Assembly: GCF_007559025.1 (NCBI RefSeq)
Contig: NZ_CP041765.1
Location: 368,679-432,678 of the forward strand
DNA length: 64,000 nt
Direction of reading: 5' to 3'
Source: Tomitella fengzijianii
Lineage (GTDB): Bacteria; Actinomycetota; Actinomycetes; Mycobacteriales; Mycobacteriaceae
In this document: one piece after another, positions 41,504 through 49,538 of the stretch
Position numbering within the stretch: the stretch's first letter is position 1
Layout: the number at the start of each line of letters is the position of its first letter
Notes under the pieces: model-generated
The model's database searches: none
Seen by the model: only the letters and a program-made list of their open reading frames with translations
What the model was told of the DNA's origin: nothing
Translations under genes and position numbers: made by a program

Positions 41504-42859
41504 CTACCCGAATCCGTTCGACGTGACGAGGTCGGCGGGCAGCTGCTTGTCCTCTGCCAGCGTCTGGAAGAACGTCTGCGCTCGGTCTCGGTCCCAGATC
41601 AGCGCGTTGCCGGACGAGGTGTCCTCGAACCCGCCGATCGGCACCGTTGTAGTGACGGGGCCCGATTTGAGCGCCCACGCCAGGCTCGCCAGGTTCCAGA
41701 TGTGGGTGCCCTCGTCGACGGTGAGCGACGAGACGCCGCGGTTCACGACGTTCCACATCCGCACCGGGTTGAGCCAGGTCGTCGGCTTCGCCACAGTGGA
41801 CGCGAGGGTGTCGACGAACTGCCGCTGGTTGGCCATGCGGTCCAGGTCGGAGCCGGGCAGGGCGTAGCGTTCGCGCACGAAGTCCAGCGCCATCGCGCCG
41901 TCGTACTTCTGGCAGCCGGCGGGCAGCGAGATGTTGTGGGCCGGGTCGTCCACCGCCTGGTCCAGGCACAGCTTCACCCCGCCGACGGCGTCGACCACCC
42001 CGGCGAACCCGCCGAAGCCGATCTCCGCGTAGTGGTCGATCCGCAGCCCCGTGGCGCCCTCCACCGTCTGCACCAGAAGCGGCGGCCCGCCGATGGCGAA
42101 GGCGGCGTTGATCTTGTCCCTGCCGTGGCCCGGGATGGGCACGTAGGAGTCGCGGGGGATCGACACCATGGTGGGCTTGCCGGAGTCGGCCACGTGCATG
42201 AGGACGATGGTGTCGGTGCGGCCGTCGCCCACGTCGCCGCCGGTGTTGAGAGTGGCCTGCTGGTCCTCGGTGAGCCCGTAGCGGCTGTCGGAGCCGGCGA
42301 TGAGCCAGTTGGTGCCCGCCGTCTGGGCCACGCGCCCCGGGTAATCCGGCAGCGCGTCGACGCGGTGCAGCGAGCGGTCCAGGTAGAGCACCAGCCCGCC
42401 GACCGCGAGGATGATGACGAGCAGCGCGATCAGGATGGCGCGTCCCCAGCGGAATCGGCGCCTGCGCCGCGGCTTCGGCGGCCGGCGGCGGGGGTCGGGC
42501 CGCCCGTAGCGGTCGGGGCCGCCGGGACGTTGCGGGGGCGGGCCCTGCGGGGGCGGGCCCTGCCGTTGGGCGCCGCGCCGGCGGTAGCGGGGGTCGTCGT
42601 CGACGAACGGCTCGGGGGTCTGGGTGGGGGCGTACTGGATGCCGTCGTTGCGGGCCCCCTGCCGGCCCTGCTGCCCGCGGGGTTGCTGCGGGGGCCGCTG
42701 CTGTGGCGCCGGGGGGCGCTGCCGGGGGTCCTGCGACCACGCCTGTGGCGGGCCGGGCTGCTGTCCGGGCGCCCCGTAGTGGCGGGTCCGGTCGTCGTCG
42801 CGGCCCTGCGGGGGGCCGGGTCGGCGGCCCCGCGGCGGGGGAGGGGGATCGGCGTTCAC
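41504..42859 (-). CDS. LytR-CpsA-Psr (LCP) family protein with long Pro/Gln-rich cytoplasmic N-terminus
   Basis: A 451-residue LCP protein, a glycopolymer-peptidoglycan ligase by family. The first about 140 residues are Pro/Gln/Arg-rich and disordered; a basic stretch (KPRRRRRFRWGR) leads into one helix (AILIALLVIILAVGGLVLYL). The external LCP domain has NWLIAGSDSRYG, TDTIVLMHVADSGKPTMVSIPRDSYVP (Arg and Asp residues), KINAAFAIGG, and ALDFVRERYALPGSDLDRMANQR. It lacks a LytR_C domain, unlike the protein at 13043. GTG 42859 is the first in-frame start after the non-coding palindrome. The M. tuberculosis Rv3840 locus is nearby in synteny. Confidence 0.9.
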   Translation of the reverse strand: MNADPPPPPRGRRPGPPQGRDDDRTRHYGAPGQQPGPPQAWSQDPRQRPPAPQQRPPQQPRGQQGRQGARNDGIQYAPTQTPEPFVDDDPRYRRRGAQRQGPPPQGPPPQRPGGPDRYGRPDPRRRPPKPRRRRRFRWGRAILIALLVIILAVGGLVLYLDRSLHRVDALPDYPGRVAQTAGTNWLIAGSDSRYGLTEDQQATLNTGGDVGDGRTDTIVLMHVADSGKPTMVSIPRDSYVPIPGHGRDKINAAFAIGGPPLLVQTVEGATGLRIDHYAEIGFGGFAGVVDAVGGVKLCLDQAVDDPAHNISLPAGCQKYDGAMALDFVRERYALPGSDLDRMANQRQFVDTLASTVAKPTTWLNPVRMWNVVNRGVSSLTVDEGTHIWNLASLAWALKSGPVTTTVPIGGFEDTSSGNALIWDRDRAQTFFQTLAEDKQLPADLVTSNGFG

Positions 42860-42934
42860 GACCGTCGACTTTACTGAAAGTCGGGCCGTCGATGCCGCCG
42901 CGCCGGTCGGCGCGGCCGGTTTCCTCCGTCGAAC

Positions 42935-42983
42935 TGGTGGTTTTCCGGTGCGGAAACGCGGCTCGGGCACCGGAAAACCACCA
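42935..42983. terminator. 49-bp palindrome between LCP and CPBP genes
   Basis: TGGTGGTTTTCCGGTGC (42935-42951) and GCACCGGAAAACCACCA (42967-42983), a perfect 17-bp stem with a 15-base loop. It lies after the 3' end of the CPBP protease gene (minus strand) and upstream of the LCP gene, and resembles the palindrome at 19759-19807 in size and core. Confidence 0.7.
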
Positions 42984-43015
42984 ACTCGGCGAGGGCGAGG
43001 AGGGGCGCGGAAGCG

Positions 43016-43828
43016 TCAGTTCAGCCAGCCCAGGTGCGGGGCCAGCAGCGCGTACCCCACGAAGGCGACGATGTCGATCACGGCGTGCGCGATGATCAGC
43101 GGCACCAGCCGGCCCGTGCGCTGCCAGTACCGGCCGAAGATGAGGCCCATCGCCACGTTGCCCAGCCCGCCGCCGACGCCCTGGTACAGGTGGTAGCTGC
43201 CGCGGAGGAGCGCCGACGCCGCGAGCGCCGCGTTGGGCGACCAGCCCAGGCGCCGCAGCCGGGTGAGCAGATAGCCCACCACCAGGGTCTCCTCGGCTAC
43301 GGCGTTGGCGATGGCCCACAGCACCAGGGCGGGGATGCGCCACCAGTGGTCGTCGAGGGTGGTGGGGACCACCTCCACGTTGAGCCCCAGCGCCCGGGCC
43401 GCCACGTAGAGGCCCAGGCCGGGCAGCCCGATCAGCGCGGCCAGGCCGATGCCGTGCGCGCACTCGCGTACTCGCGGCGGCACCAGGCCCGCCAGCCGGG
43501 GGCCGACGCCGCTGCGCCACAGCAGGTACATCGCCAGGCCCGCGGTGGCGATGAGCCGGGCGATGCCGAGCAACTGGTAGCCGAGGTCGATCAGGCCGTT
43601 CTGCGCGCGGGAGGTGTTGAGCGCCACCGCCTGGCCGCCGATCCCGCCGGGCGACAGCGCGCTCTGGGCCAGCGAGAGGATCGCGGAGATGCCGCTGTAG
43701 CCGAAGGTGATCAGCAGCAGGAAGACGATTTCGAGCCAGATGATGCGGCGGGCGCGCGGGTCCGACTGCGGCGGCACGTCGACCGCCGGGGCGGAGGGGC
43801 GCAGCCAGTCGCGGATCACGCCTGCCAC
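43016..43828 (-). CDS. CPBP family intramembrane metalloprotease
   Basis: A 270-residue multi-pass membrane protein of the CAAX protease / bacteriocin-processing (Abi) family. About seven hydrophobic segments. The three family motifs are visible: AEETLVVGYLLTRLRRLG (the EExxxxR type Glu-Glu and Arg), LLRGSYHLYQG (FxxxH equivalent, Tyr-His) and IIAHAVIDIVAF (His and Asp/Asn). GTG 43828 is used; no strong ribosome-binding site. Natural substrates are unknown. It follows the DUF2470 gene by 9 bp in the same direction, so it may be part of an iron-regulated transcript. Confidence 0.88.
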   Translation of the reverse strand: MAGVIRDWLRPSAPAVDVPPQSDPRARRIIWLEIVFLLLITFGYSGISAILSLAQSALSPGGIGGQAVALNTSRAQNGLIDLGYQLLGIARLIATAGLAMYLLWRSGVGPRLAGLVPPRVRECAHGIGLAALIGLPGLGLYVAARALGLNVEVVPTTLDDHWWRIPALVLWAIANAVAEETLVVGYLLTRLRRLGWSPNAALAASALLRGSYHLYQGVGGGLGNVAMGLIFGRYWQRTGRLVPLIIAHAVIDIVAFVGYALLAPHLGWLN

Positions 43829-43837
43829 GCTAGCGGC

Positions 43838-44608
43838 TCAGCGTGTGGCGGTGACCTCCACCGGGTGCGGGCAGCGGCTCAGGGTGCGCACGGCCCGCCC
43901 GAGTTCTATCGGGTCGTGCACGGTGCGGCTGAAGGGCATGCGCACGTCGGTGGTGCCGGATTCGTCGGCCAGGGATTCGGCGACTCGCAGGGTGATGCCG
44001 CGGCTGTCGATGGCCAGGGGACGCACGCGGTTGCCGCGCAGTTCCGGGGGGAGGCGGCGGGCGAGCCCGGCGAGGATGTCGCCGTGCGCGAGTTCCATGT
44101 GGGTGAGCCAGGCGTCCTCCATGAGGCAGAACGGGTCGGCGCGGGCCGTGCACAGCTCCACCGGGTCGACCACTTCGATTCCGTGCGTGTCGGCGAGCAC
44201 GGCGCTCGTGGGCCACAGGACGGTCAGGGTGGCCCCGTGCCCCAGGTCCAGGAGGCCCTCGTGGGGACGGGTCTCGGCGATCTCGACGGCGAGCCGGCGC
44301 TGCGCCGCGGGGGCGAGCCGCTCGAGGTATCCGGCCAGCCAGGTGACCGAGCGGATTGGCCTGTCGGCGCCGAGCACCAGGTGGTCGGTGATCTCGAGGA
44401 CGCCGGTGGGCATGTGGCCGCCGCCGGTGTGCGGGGCGGTGGTGCCGGGGAGAAGAAGTGCCAGCGCGCCGGTGTCCAGCGGGTGCTGCAGCGTGGGCTG
44501 GGTGAGCGTCTCGGTGCCGTCGCCGCCGTCGTCCACTGCCAGGGTCGTGACGCCGGGGCGGACGAGTGCGCTGCAGATGGTCTCGGCGGCCGTGGGTGCT
44601 GCCTGCAT
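43838..44608 (-). CDS. DUF2470 domain protein, Rv3839-like, iron regulated
   Basis: A 256-residue soluble protein of the Rv3839 type; the C-terminal part has the DUF2470 (HugZ-tail-like, heme-associated) features AWLTHMELAHGDILAGLARRLP and LAIDSRGITLRVAESLADES. The N-terminal half resembles flavin/heme-oxygenase-type split barrels (GVLEITDHLVLGADRPIRSVTWLAG). An IdeR-type box lies 29 bp upstream, and M. tuberculosis Rv3839 is a known IdeR target as I recall. A role in heme iron release or handling is inferred. GGAGACC precedes ATG 44608. Confidence 0.85.
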   Translation of the reverse strand: MQAAPTAAETICSALVRPGVTTLAVDDGGDGTETLTQPTLQHPLDTGALALLLPGTTAPHTGGGHMPTGVLEITDHLVLGADRPIRSVTWLAGYLERLAPAAQRRLAVEIAETRPHEGLLDLGHGATLTVLWPTSAVLADTHGIEVVDPVELCTARADPFCLMEDAWLTHMELAHGDILAGLARRLPPELRGNRVRPLAIDSRGITLRVAESLADESGTTDVRMPFSRTVHDPIELGRAVRTLSRCPHPVEVTATR

Positions 44609-44636
44609 GGGGTCTCCTTCGCCATCGCCAATGGGG

Positions 44637-44655
44637 ATAGGTAACCCTAACCTAA
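44637..44655 (-). promoter_or_regulatory. IdeR/DtxR iron box
   Basis: On the minus strand TTAGGTTAGGGTTACCTAT, matching the 19-bp consensus TTAGGTTAGGCTAACCTAA at 16 positions. It lies 29-47 bp upstream of the DUF2470 gene start. Expected effect: repression by iron-loaded IdeR, so expression under iron limitation. Confidence 0.85.
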
Positions 44656-44714
44656 GTTTGCGGCCTACGTCACCCGTGAATCCCGCCTGCGCCGCGCGGG
44701 CCTACGGTGGGAGC

Positions 44715-45533
44715 GTGGAACTCCCGCTCACCCCGTCGGACGGCGCCCGGCGCACACCCAGGCCGGTCCTGCCGTTGCGCCCGCCGCGCGAGCAGACGCG
44801 CAGGCCGCTGGCCGCAGGACTGCTTGTCGCCCGCGCCCCGGGCGGTTCCGCGGAACCGCCCGGGGATGCCGAAGGCTCAGGGGCCGACGGTGCGCGTGCG
44901 GCCGCAGCCGGTCTCGTCGGCCCCGCGCACGTCCGTGCGTCGGACCTGGAGCGGATCATCACCACGCAGGTGGGGGATGACGCAGGGGTGTTCGCGACGC
45001 TCGACGTGGCCCCGGACGAGCTGCGCGCGGAGCCGAGGGTTCCGGTGGTGCGGTATCTCCTCACGGTTTCAGCCGACGAGCTCGACGAGGCCCTCGCGCT
45101 CGACGCGCCCGGCCCGGTCGCGGTGGCGGTGCGCGGCGGCGGGATCACCGTGCGCGAGTGCGCCGAGCGCGCCGCGGCCGCCGGCCGGTCGATGGTGCTG
45201 CCGACGGGCGCGGACGCGGGCGACGTCGCCGATTTTCAGTCGAGCTTCGTGCACTCGGACGCCGGGTACCTGGCGGAGGCCGACGACGCGGCGGGTGTCG
45301 TGCGGGTGCTGGCGTGCGCGGTGGCGGGGATCAGCGGCGCCGACGTGCGCGCGGCGTTCGACCGGCCCGACGTCGAGCGGCTGCTGGCGCTGAGCGACAT
45401 GGCGGCCGACGCTGTGCGCCAACTCCTGCTGGGAGTGCTCGTTCCGGAACCCCTCGCGGTGGCCGCGGAACTGGCCGCGCTCGGCTTCGGAACCCGGGGC
45501 GCCGCCGAGTCGGTGCCGGATTGGTATTCCTGA
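44715..45533 (+). CDS. Hypothetical protein
   Basis: A 272-residue protein with no family recognised. The N-terminal 75 residues are Pro/Arg/Ala-rich and probably disordered. The rest is alpha/beta: VGDDAGVFATLDVAPDELR, VAVAVRGGGITVRECAERAAAAGR, an acidic ADAGDVADF, then helices (LAEADDAAGVVRVLACAVAGI, VERLLALSDMAADAVRQLLLG). The GTG 44715 start lies just 60 bp beyond the iron box and diverges from the DUF2470 gene, so iron might influence it too. The frame has typical GC3 bias and no competing gene. Confidence 0.6.
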   Translation: MELPLTPSDGARRTPRPVLPLRPPREQTRRPLAAGLLVARAPGGSAEPPGDAEGSGADGARAAAAGLVGPAHVRASDLERIITTQVGDDAGVFATLDVAPDELRAEPRVPVVRYLLTVSADELDEALALDAPGPVAVAVRGGGITVRECAERAAAAGRSMVLPTGADAGDVADFQSSFVHSDAGYLAEADDAAGVVRVLACAVAGISGADVRAAFDRPDVERLLALSDMAADAVRQLLLGVLVPEPLAVAAELAALGFGTRGAAESVPDWYS

Positions 45534-45551
45534 CTCGCGCGGCGGCGATCC

Positions 45552-46097
45552 TCAGCGGTCGTAGAACCCGGGCGACGTGTCGACGCGCAGCCGGGTGAGC
45601 GCGCGGTAGCTGATCAGCCAGCGGCCGCCGACCTTCCGGTACTCCTCGTGGTAGTGGCCGTAGCCGTGCAGCCACTCGTCGGTGTTCTCGTCTGCCCCGG
45701 CGTCGCCGCCCGTGCGGGTCCACCGCAGCAGGTCCTCCATCGCCCAGACGCCGCGCGCCGTGGTGTCGGAGGTCAGCTCGATCTCCGGGGTGTGGCCGTG
45801 GTGGACGCTGGTGACGGGCCGGTCGCCGTCGAGCGTCGCGCGGATGGCCGCCGTCAGCGCGGCCCCGCCGGTGACGGGCGCGGCGTCGCCGGTGCTTGCC
45901 GAGTCGGAGCGGGAAGACGGCTGTGCGGCGCCCTGGCTGCGCCACGAGTCGCTGACCACGTCGTCGGTGTGGAACGTGGCGTAGCTTTCCCAGTCCTTGG
46001 TGTCCATGCAGCGGAGGCGCCCGGCGAAGGTGCGCTTGATCTCCTCGACGGCGAGGAGCTGCTCGGCGGGGGAGAGCGTGAGGGTGGCTGTGGTCAT
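45552..46097 (-). CDS. SnoaL/NTF2-like nuclear transport factor fold protein
   Basis: A 181-residue cone-shaped NTF2-like protein (SnoaL_4 type). EEIKRTFAGRLRCMDTKDWESYATFHTDDVV is the typical first helix-strand segment, HHGHTPEIELTSDTTARGVWAMEDLL the central sheet, and GYGHYHEEYRKVGGRWLISYRALTRLRV the end. A central insertion of about 25 residues (Ser/Ala/Gln-rich) is present. Members are isomerases, dehydratases or ligand carriers; the Asp/His pair cannot fix the reaction. Confidence 0.85.
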   Translation of the reverse strand: MTTATLTLSPAEQLLAVEEIKRTFAGRLRCMDTKDWESYATFHTDDVVSDSWRSQGAAQPSSRSDSASTGDAAPVTGGAALTAAIRATLDGDRPVTSVHHGHTPEIELTSDTTARGVWAMEDLLRWTRTGGDAGADENTDEWLHGYGHYHEEYRKVGGRWLISYRALTRLRVDTSPGFYDR

Positions 46098-46209
46098 GCG
46101 GCGTCCTTACGGGTCGTGTGGGGGCACGGGGCCGTCCGTCCTGATCACCGCCGACGCTCACACCCCGGGGGCACCGCCACAACGCACCGTGCCACCAGAC
46201 GGGACGCCG

Positions 46210-47175
46210 TCACCGCACCGTCAGGACCTGCTTGCCCACCGCCGTCCGGTTCTCCATGGCGGCGAGCGCCTGGCCGGCCTCCTCCAGCGAGTGGGCGGCG
46301 CCGATGATCGGGTCGACGGTGCCGGCCTCCATGAGCGGCAGCAGGTCCCGCCACTGCTCCTGCAGGTAGCCGCGCCTGGCCAGCCAGTATTCGCCCCAGC
46401 CGACGCCCACCACCGAGGTGTTGTGCAGCAGCAGCCGGTTGACCTTGACGGTGGGGATCTCGCCGCCGGTGAAGCCGATGACCAGCAGCCGGCCCTCGCG
46501 GGAGAGGCTGCGCAGCGAGTCGGTGAACCGGCTGCCGCCCACCGGGTCCACGATCACGTCCACGCCCCGGTGGTCGGTGATCTTGTTGGCGGCCACCAGG
46601 AACCCCTCGGCGGGGACGATCTCGTCGGCGCCGGCGCGGCGGGCCAGATCCGCCTTGGCGCCGTCGGAGGTGACGCCGATGACCTCGGCGCCCAGCGCCT
46701 TGGCCAGCTGGGTGGCGGCGGTGCCGATGCCGCCGCCCGCGCCGTGCACCAGCACCGTCTCGCCCGCCTCGAGCCGGCCGCGCTTGGTGAGGGCGAAGTG
46801 CACGGTGAGCAGGTTCATCGGCACCGCGGCGCCCTGCTCGAAGGAGAACCGGTCCGGCAGGGGGAACACCTGGGCCGGGTCCACCGCCACCGACTCGGCG
46901 AATCCGCCGAACCCGGGGAACGCGGCCACGCGATCGCCCTCGGAGAAGGCGCTGCCCTCCGGGGCCGAGCGCACCACGCCCGCCACCTCCGCCCCCGGGA
47001 CGAACGGCGTGGGCATCTTGATCTGGTACTGGCCGCGGGTCTGCAGCACGTCGGGGAACGTGACGCCGGCGGCGTGCACGTCGATGAGCACGTGGGTGCC
47101 GGCGGCCGGCTCGGGGACGTCGTTCACCTCGACCGCGGATGGACCGTCGAGCCGGGTGACCTGTACCGCGCGCAT
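46210..47175 (-). CDS. NADPH:quinone oxidoreductase (zinc-free MDR family)
   Basis: A 321-residue medium-chain reductase. It lacks the catalytic and structural zinc Cys residues and has the quinone-oxidoreductase pattern GVTFPDVLQTRGQYQIKMPTPFVPGAEVAGVV, PMNLLTVHFALTKRGRL, LVHGAGGGIGTAATQLAKALGA (NADPH motif) and VDVIVDPVGGSRFTDSLRSL. Probable role: quinone or enone reduction and detoxification. ATG 47175 with GAGAGGAGC upstream. It diverges from pheA. Confidence 0.92.
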   Translation of the reverse strand: MRAVQVTRLDGPSAVEVNDVPEPAAGTHVLIDVHAAGVTFPDVLQTRGQYQIKMPTPFVPGAEVAGVVRSAPEGSAFSEGDRVAAFPGFGGFAESVAVDPAQVFPLPDRFSFEQGAAVPMNLLTVHFALTKRGRLEAGETVLVHGAGGGIGTAATQLAKALGAEVIGVTSDGAKADLARRAGADEIVPAEGFLVAANKITDHRGVDVIVDPVGGSRFTDSLRSLSREGRLLVIGFTGGEIPTVKVNRLLLHNTSVVGVGWGEYWLARRGYLQEQWRDLLPLMEAGTVDPIIGAAHSLEEAGQALAAMENRTAVGKQVLTVR

Positions 47176-47307
47176 TGGGCGCTCCTCTCGGGCATGGGGC
47201 GTGCAATGGTGCGGATGCACCGTGTGTCGCGGCAGCCGTGCCGCTCTGCCGTCCAAGACTATGCCCGCGGGCGGCCCGACGGCGCGGATTTCGTTAGTGT
47301 GCTGTAT

Positions 47308-48276
47308 GTGGAGCGCAAAGGATTTGAGCGCAGCGGATTCCGTCTGGACCGCGTCGCCTACTTCGGGCCGTCGGGCACGTTCACCGAGGCGGCGCTGAGC
47401 CGGTTCGAGGGCGAGGGCCGGCTGGCCGGACTGGGCGCGCAGGGGCCGGTGGAGCGGCTTGCGGCGGACAGTCAGCGTGCGGCGCTGGACATGGTGCGCT
47501 CGGGCGCGGCGGACCTGGCGTGCGTGCCCATCGAGAGCTCCATCGAGGGGCCCGTGCTGCCCACGTTGGACCCGCTGGCCGAGGGCACCCGGCTGCAGAT
47601 CTTCGCGGAGACCGAGCTGGACATCGCGTTCACCATCGTCGCGCGCCCGGGCACCGCGGTGGAGGACGTGCAGACCATCGGCGCGTACCCGGTGGCGGCC
47701 GCGCAGGTGCGGCAGTGGCTGGCGGCGCGGATGCCGCACTCGCGCGTGATGCCCGCGTCGTCCAACGCCGGCGCGGCCGAGGACGTCGCCGCCGGGTCGG
47801 TGGACGCGGGCGTGTCGACGGCGCTGGCCGGTGAGCGGCTGGGGCTGGGCGTGCTGGCCGACGGCGTGGTGGACGTGGAGGGCGCGCGCACCCGGTTCGT
47901 GCTGGTGGGCCGGCCGGGGACGACGCCGCCGCCCACGGGCGCCGACCGGACCGGGGTGTTCCTCTACCTGCCCAACGAGCCCGGGTCGCTGGCGCAGGCG
48001 CTCATGCAGTTCTCCATCCGCGGGGTGGACCTGACGCGCATCGCCTCGCGGCCCACGCGCTCGGGGTTGGGCAACTACTACTTCCAGCTCGATTGCACTG
48101 GGCACATCGACGACACCCCCGTGGCCGAGGTGCTCAAGGCGCTGCACCGCACCACTGCGGAGGTGCGGTTCCTGGGTTCGTGGCCGGCGTCGCACACCGA
48201 GGGGACGCCGCCGCCGTCCGATCGTGAGACGGTGGACTGGTTGGAGCGGATGCGGCAGGGACGGGAGGCGACATGA
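47308..48276 (+). CDS. pheA: Prephenate dehydratase
   Basis: A 322-residue enzyme converting prephenate to phenylpyruvate, the committed step to phenylalanine. VAYFGPSGTFTEAAL starts the catalytic domain; VPIESSIEGPVLPTLD and the signature GARTRFVLVG (Thr-Arg-Phe) are present. The C-terminal ACT domain (NEPGSLAQALMQFSIRGVDLTRIASRPTR) contains the ESRPT-like phenylalanine-binding segment for feedback inhibition, as in M. tuberculosis PheA. Start is GTG 47308 or 47299; neither has a good site. The 3' end overlaps the phosphatase gene by four bases (ATGA), the same pair as Rv3838c-Rv3837c. Confidence 0.95.
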   Translation: MERKGFERSGFRLDRVAYFGPSGTFTEAALSRFEGEGRLAGLGAQGPVERLAADSQRAALDMVRSGAADLACVPIESSIEGPVLPTLDPLAEGTRLQIFAETELDIAFTIVARPGTAVEDVQTIGAYPVAAAQVRQWLAARMPHSRVMPASSNAGAAEDVAAGSVDAGVSTALAGERLGLGVLADGVVDVEGARTRFVLVGRPGTTPPPTGADRTGVFLYLPNEPGSLAQALMQFSIRGVDLTRIASRPTRSGLGNYYFQLDCTGHIDDTPVAEVLKALHRTTAEVRFLGSWPASHTEGTPPPSDRETVDWLERMRQGREAT

Positions 48277-48944
48277 GCGGGCGGCTCATCCTGGTGCGCC
48301 ACGGGCAGACGGTGGCCAATGTCGCGAAGAAGCTCGACACGCTGCCGCCGGGCGCGCCGCTGACGTCGGCCGGCCAGCAGCAGGCGCTGGCGCTGGCGGA
48401 ACGGTTCGGCAGCGGCGGCCGGCCGGCCCTGCTCGTGTCGTCGGTGGCGCTAAGGGCGCGGCAGACGGCGACGCCGGTGTCCGAGGCCGTCGACCGGGGC
48501 CTCGATGTGGTCGAGGGGCTGCACGAGGTGCAGGCGGGCGACCTGGAGGGCCGCTCCGACGAGGACGCGCACAAGGTGTTCATGGGCGTGTTCCGCAGCT
48601 GGTACAAGGGCGACCTGGACGAGCGCATCCCCGGCGGCGAGAGCGGGCACGACGCGCTGGGGCGGTACCTGCCGCAGCTGGACGAGCTGCGCGCCGCGCA
48701 CCTGGGCGGCGCCGGCGACCCCGGTGACGTGGTGGTGGTGAGTCACGGGGCGATCATCCGGCTGGCCGTGACCGCGATGAGCGGCGTGGACCCGGCCTTC
48801 GCCGTCACCAACCACCTGGACAACACCGACGCCGTCATTCTGGCGCCCACGCCGGACGGCGGGTGGCGGCTGGAGCAGTGGGCGGACGTGCTGCCGCCGT
48901 TCGAGGGGCCGTCGCGGGGCGGGGCCGACGACCCGATGGGGTAG
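48273..48944 (+). CDS. Histidine phosphatase (phosphoglycerate-mutase-like)
   Basis: A 223-residue phosphohistidine phosphatase. LILVRHGQTVANVAKKLDT holds the catalytic RHG His; RARQTATPVSEAV the second Arg; LEGRSDEDAHKVF the Glu; and VVVVSHGAIIRLAVTAM the late His. It is a phosphatase in all likelihood rather than a glycolytic mutase. Translationally coupled to pheA. It is the last gene of the conserved segment; the defence island starts just past its stop. Confidence 0.92.
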   Translation: MSGRLILVRHGQTVANVAKKLDTLPPGAPLTSAGQQQALALAERFGSGGRPALLVSSVALRARQTATPVSEAVDRGLDVVEGLHEVQAGDLEGRSDEDAHKVFMGVFRSWYKGDLDERIPGGESGHDALGRYLPQLDELRAAHLGGAGDPGDVVVVSHGAIIRLAVTAMSGVDPAFAVTNHLDNTDAVILAPTPDGGWRLEQWADVLPPFEGPSRGGADDPMG

Positions 48945-48947
48945 GGA

Positions 48948-49415
48948 CTAATCGGGCTTCTTCCGCGCAGTGACGGCCTCGCAGATGAGGTGTGCACAGT
49001 CTTCCGGCGCTTCGTGCTCCCAGAAGCGCAAGACCAGCCAGCCGGCTTCGCCGAGCAGGGCGTCCGTCTCGCGATCGCGCTCGACATTCCGTCGGATCTT
49101 CGGCTCCCAGTACTCGTGATTGGCCTTGGGCATGGTGAAGTGCTCGGGGCAGCGGTGCCAGAAGCAGCCGTCGACGAATACCGCCACCTTGGTGGGGCGG
49201 AAGACGAGATCGGCAGTGCGACGCACGTCGGGCAGCGGCCGGGCCGACACCCGGTAGCGGAGGCCGGCGGCGTGCACGAGGGAGCGGATGGCGCGCTCCG
49301 GCCCGGTGTCGCGCCCCCTGTTCGACTTCATGCTGCGGCGATTGCCCGCCGATGACGCCCACGACCCGTCGGGCGGGGTCCAGGCGGGGTCGGGGTCGAT
49401 CGGGCGGCCGTTCAT
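48948..49415 (-). CDS. vsr: Very short patch repair (Vsr) endonuclease
   Basis: A 155-residue PD-(D/E)XK-like nickase that cuts at T:G mismatches arising from deaminated 5-methylcytosine. MKSNRGRDTGPERAIRSL is the family N-terminal core, RRTADLVFRPTKVAVFVDGCFWHRCPEH the catalytic Asp and zinc-binding Cys/His region, and NVERDRETDALLGEAGWLVLRFWEHE the C-terminal motif. It diverges from the cytosine methyltransferase gene (123 bp apart), the normal partner: Dcm-like methylation makes the mismatches Vsr repairs. ATG 49415 opens a 30-residue leader; the conserved core begins at Met29. Confidence 0.95.
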   Translation of the reverse strand: MNGRPIDPDPAWTPPDGSWASSAGNRRSMKSNRGRDTGPERAIRSLVHAAGLRYRVSARPLPDVRRTADLVFRPTKVAVFVDGCFWHRCPEHFTMPKANHEYWEPKIRRNVERDRETDALLGEAGWLVLRFWEHEAPEDCAHLICEAVTARKKPD

Positions 49416-49538
49416 CGAGCGCCGCTACGCGAATGAGACTGTCTCATGGCCATCTCAGCCTACGGTGGCCTGCACGACACTCGCGGTCGATGGCTACTGC
49501 CCGTAGGCGCCGAGTCGCCAGCCGGCTATGCTCGGACC

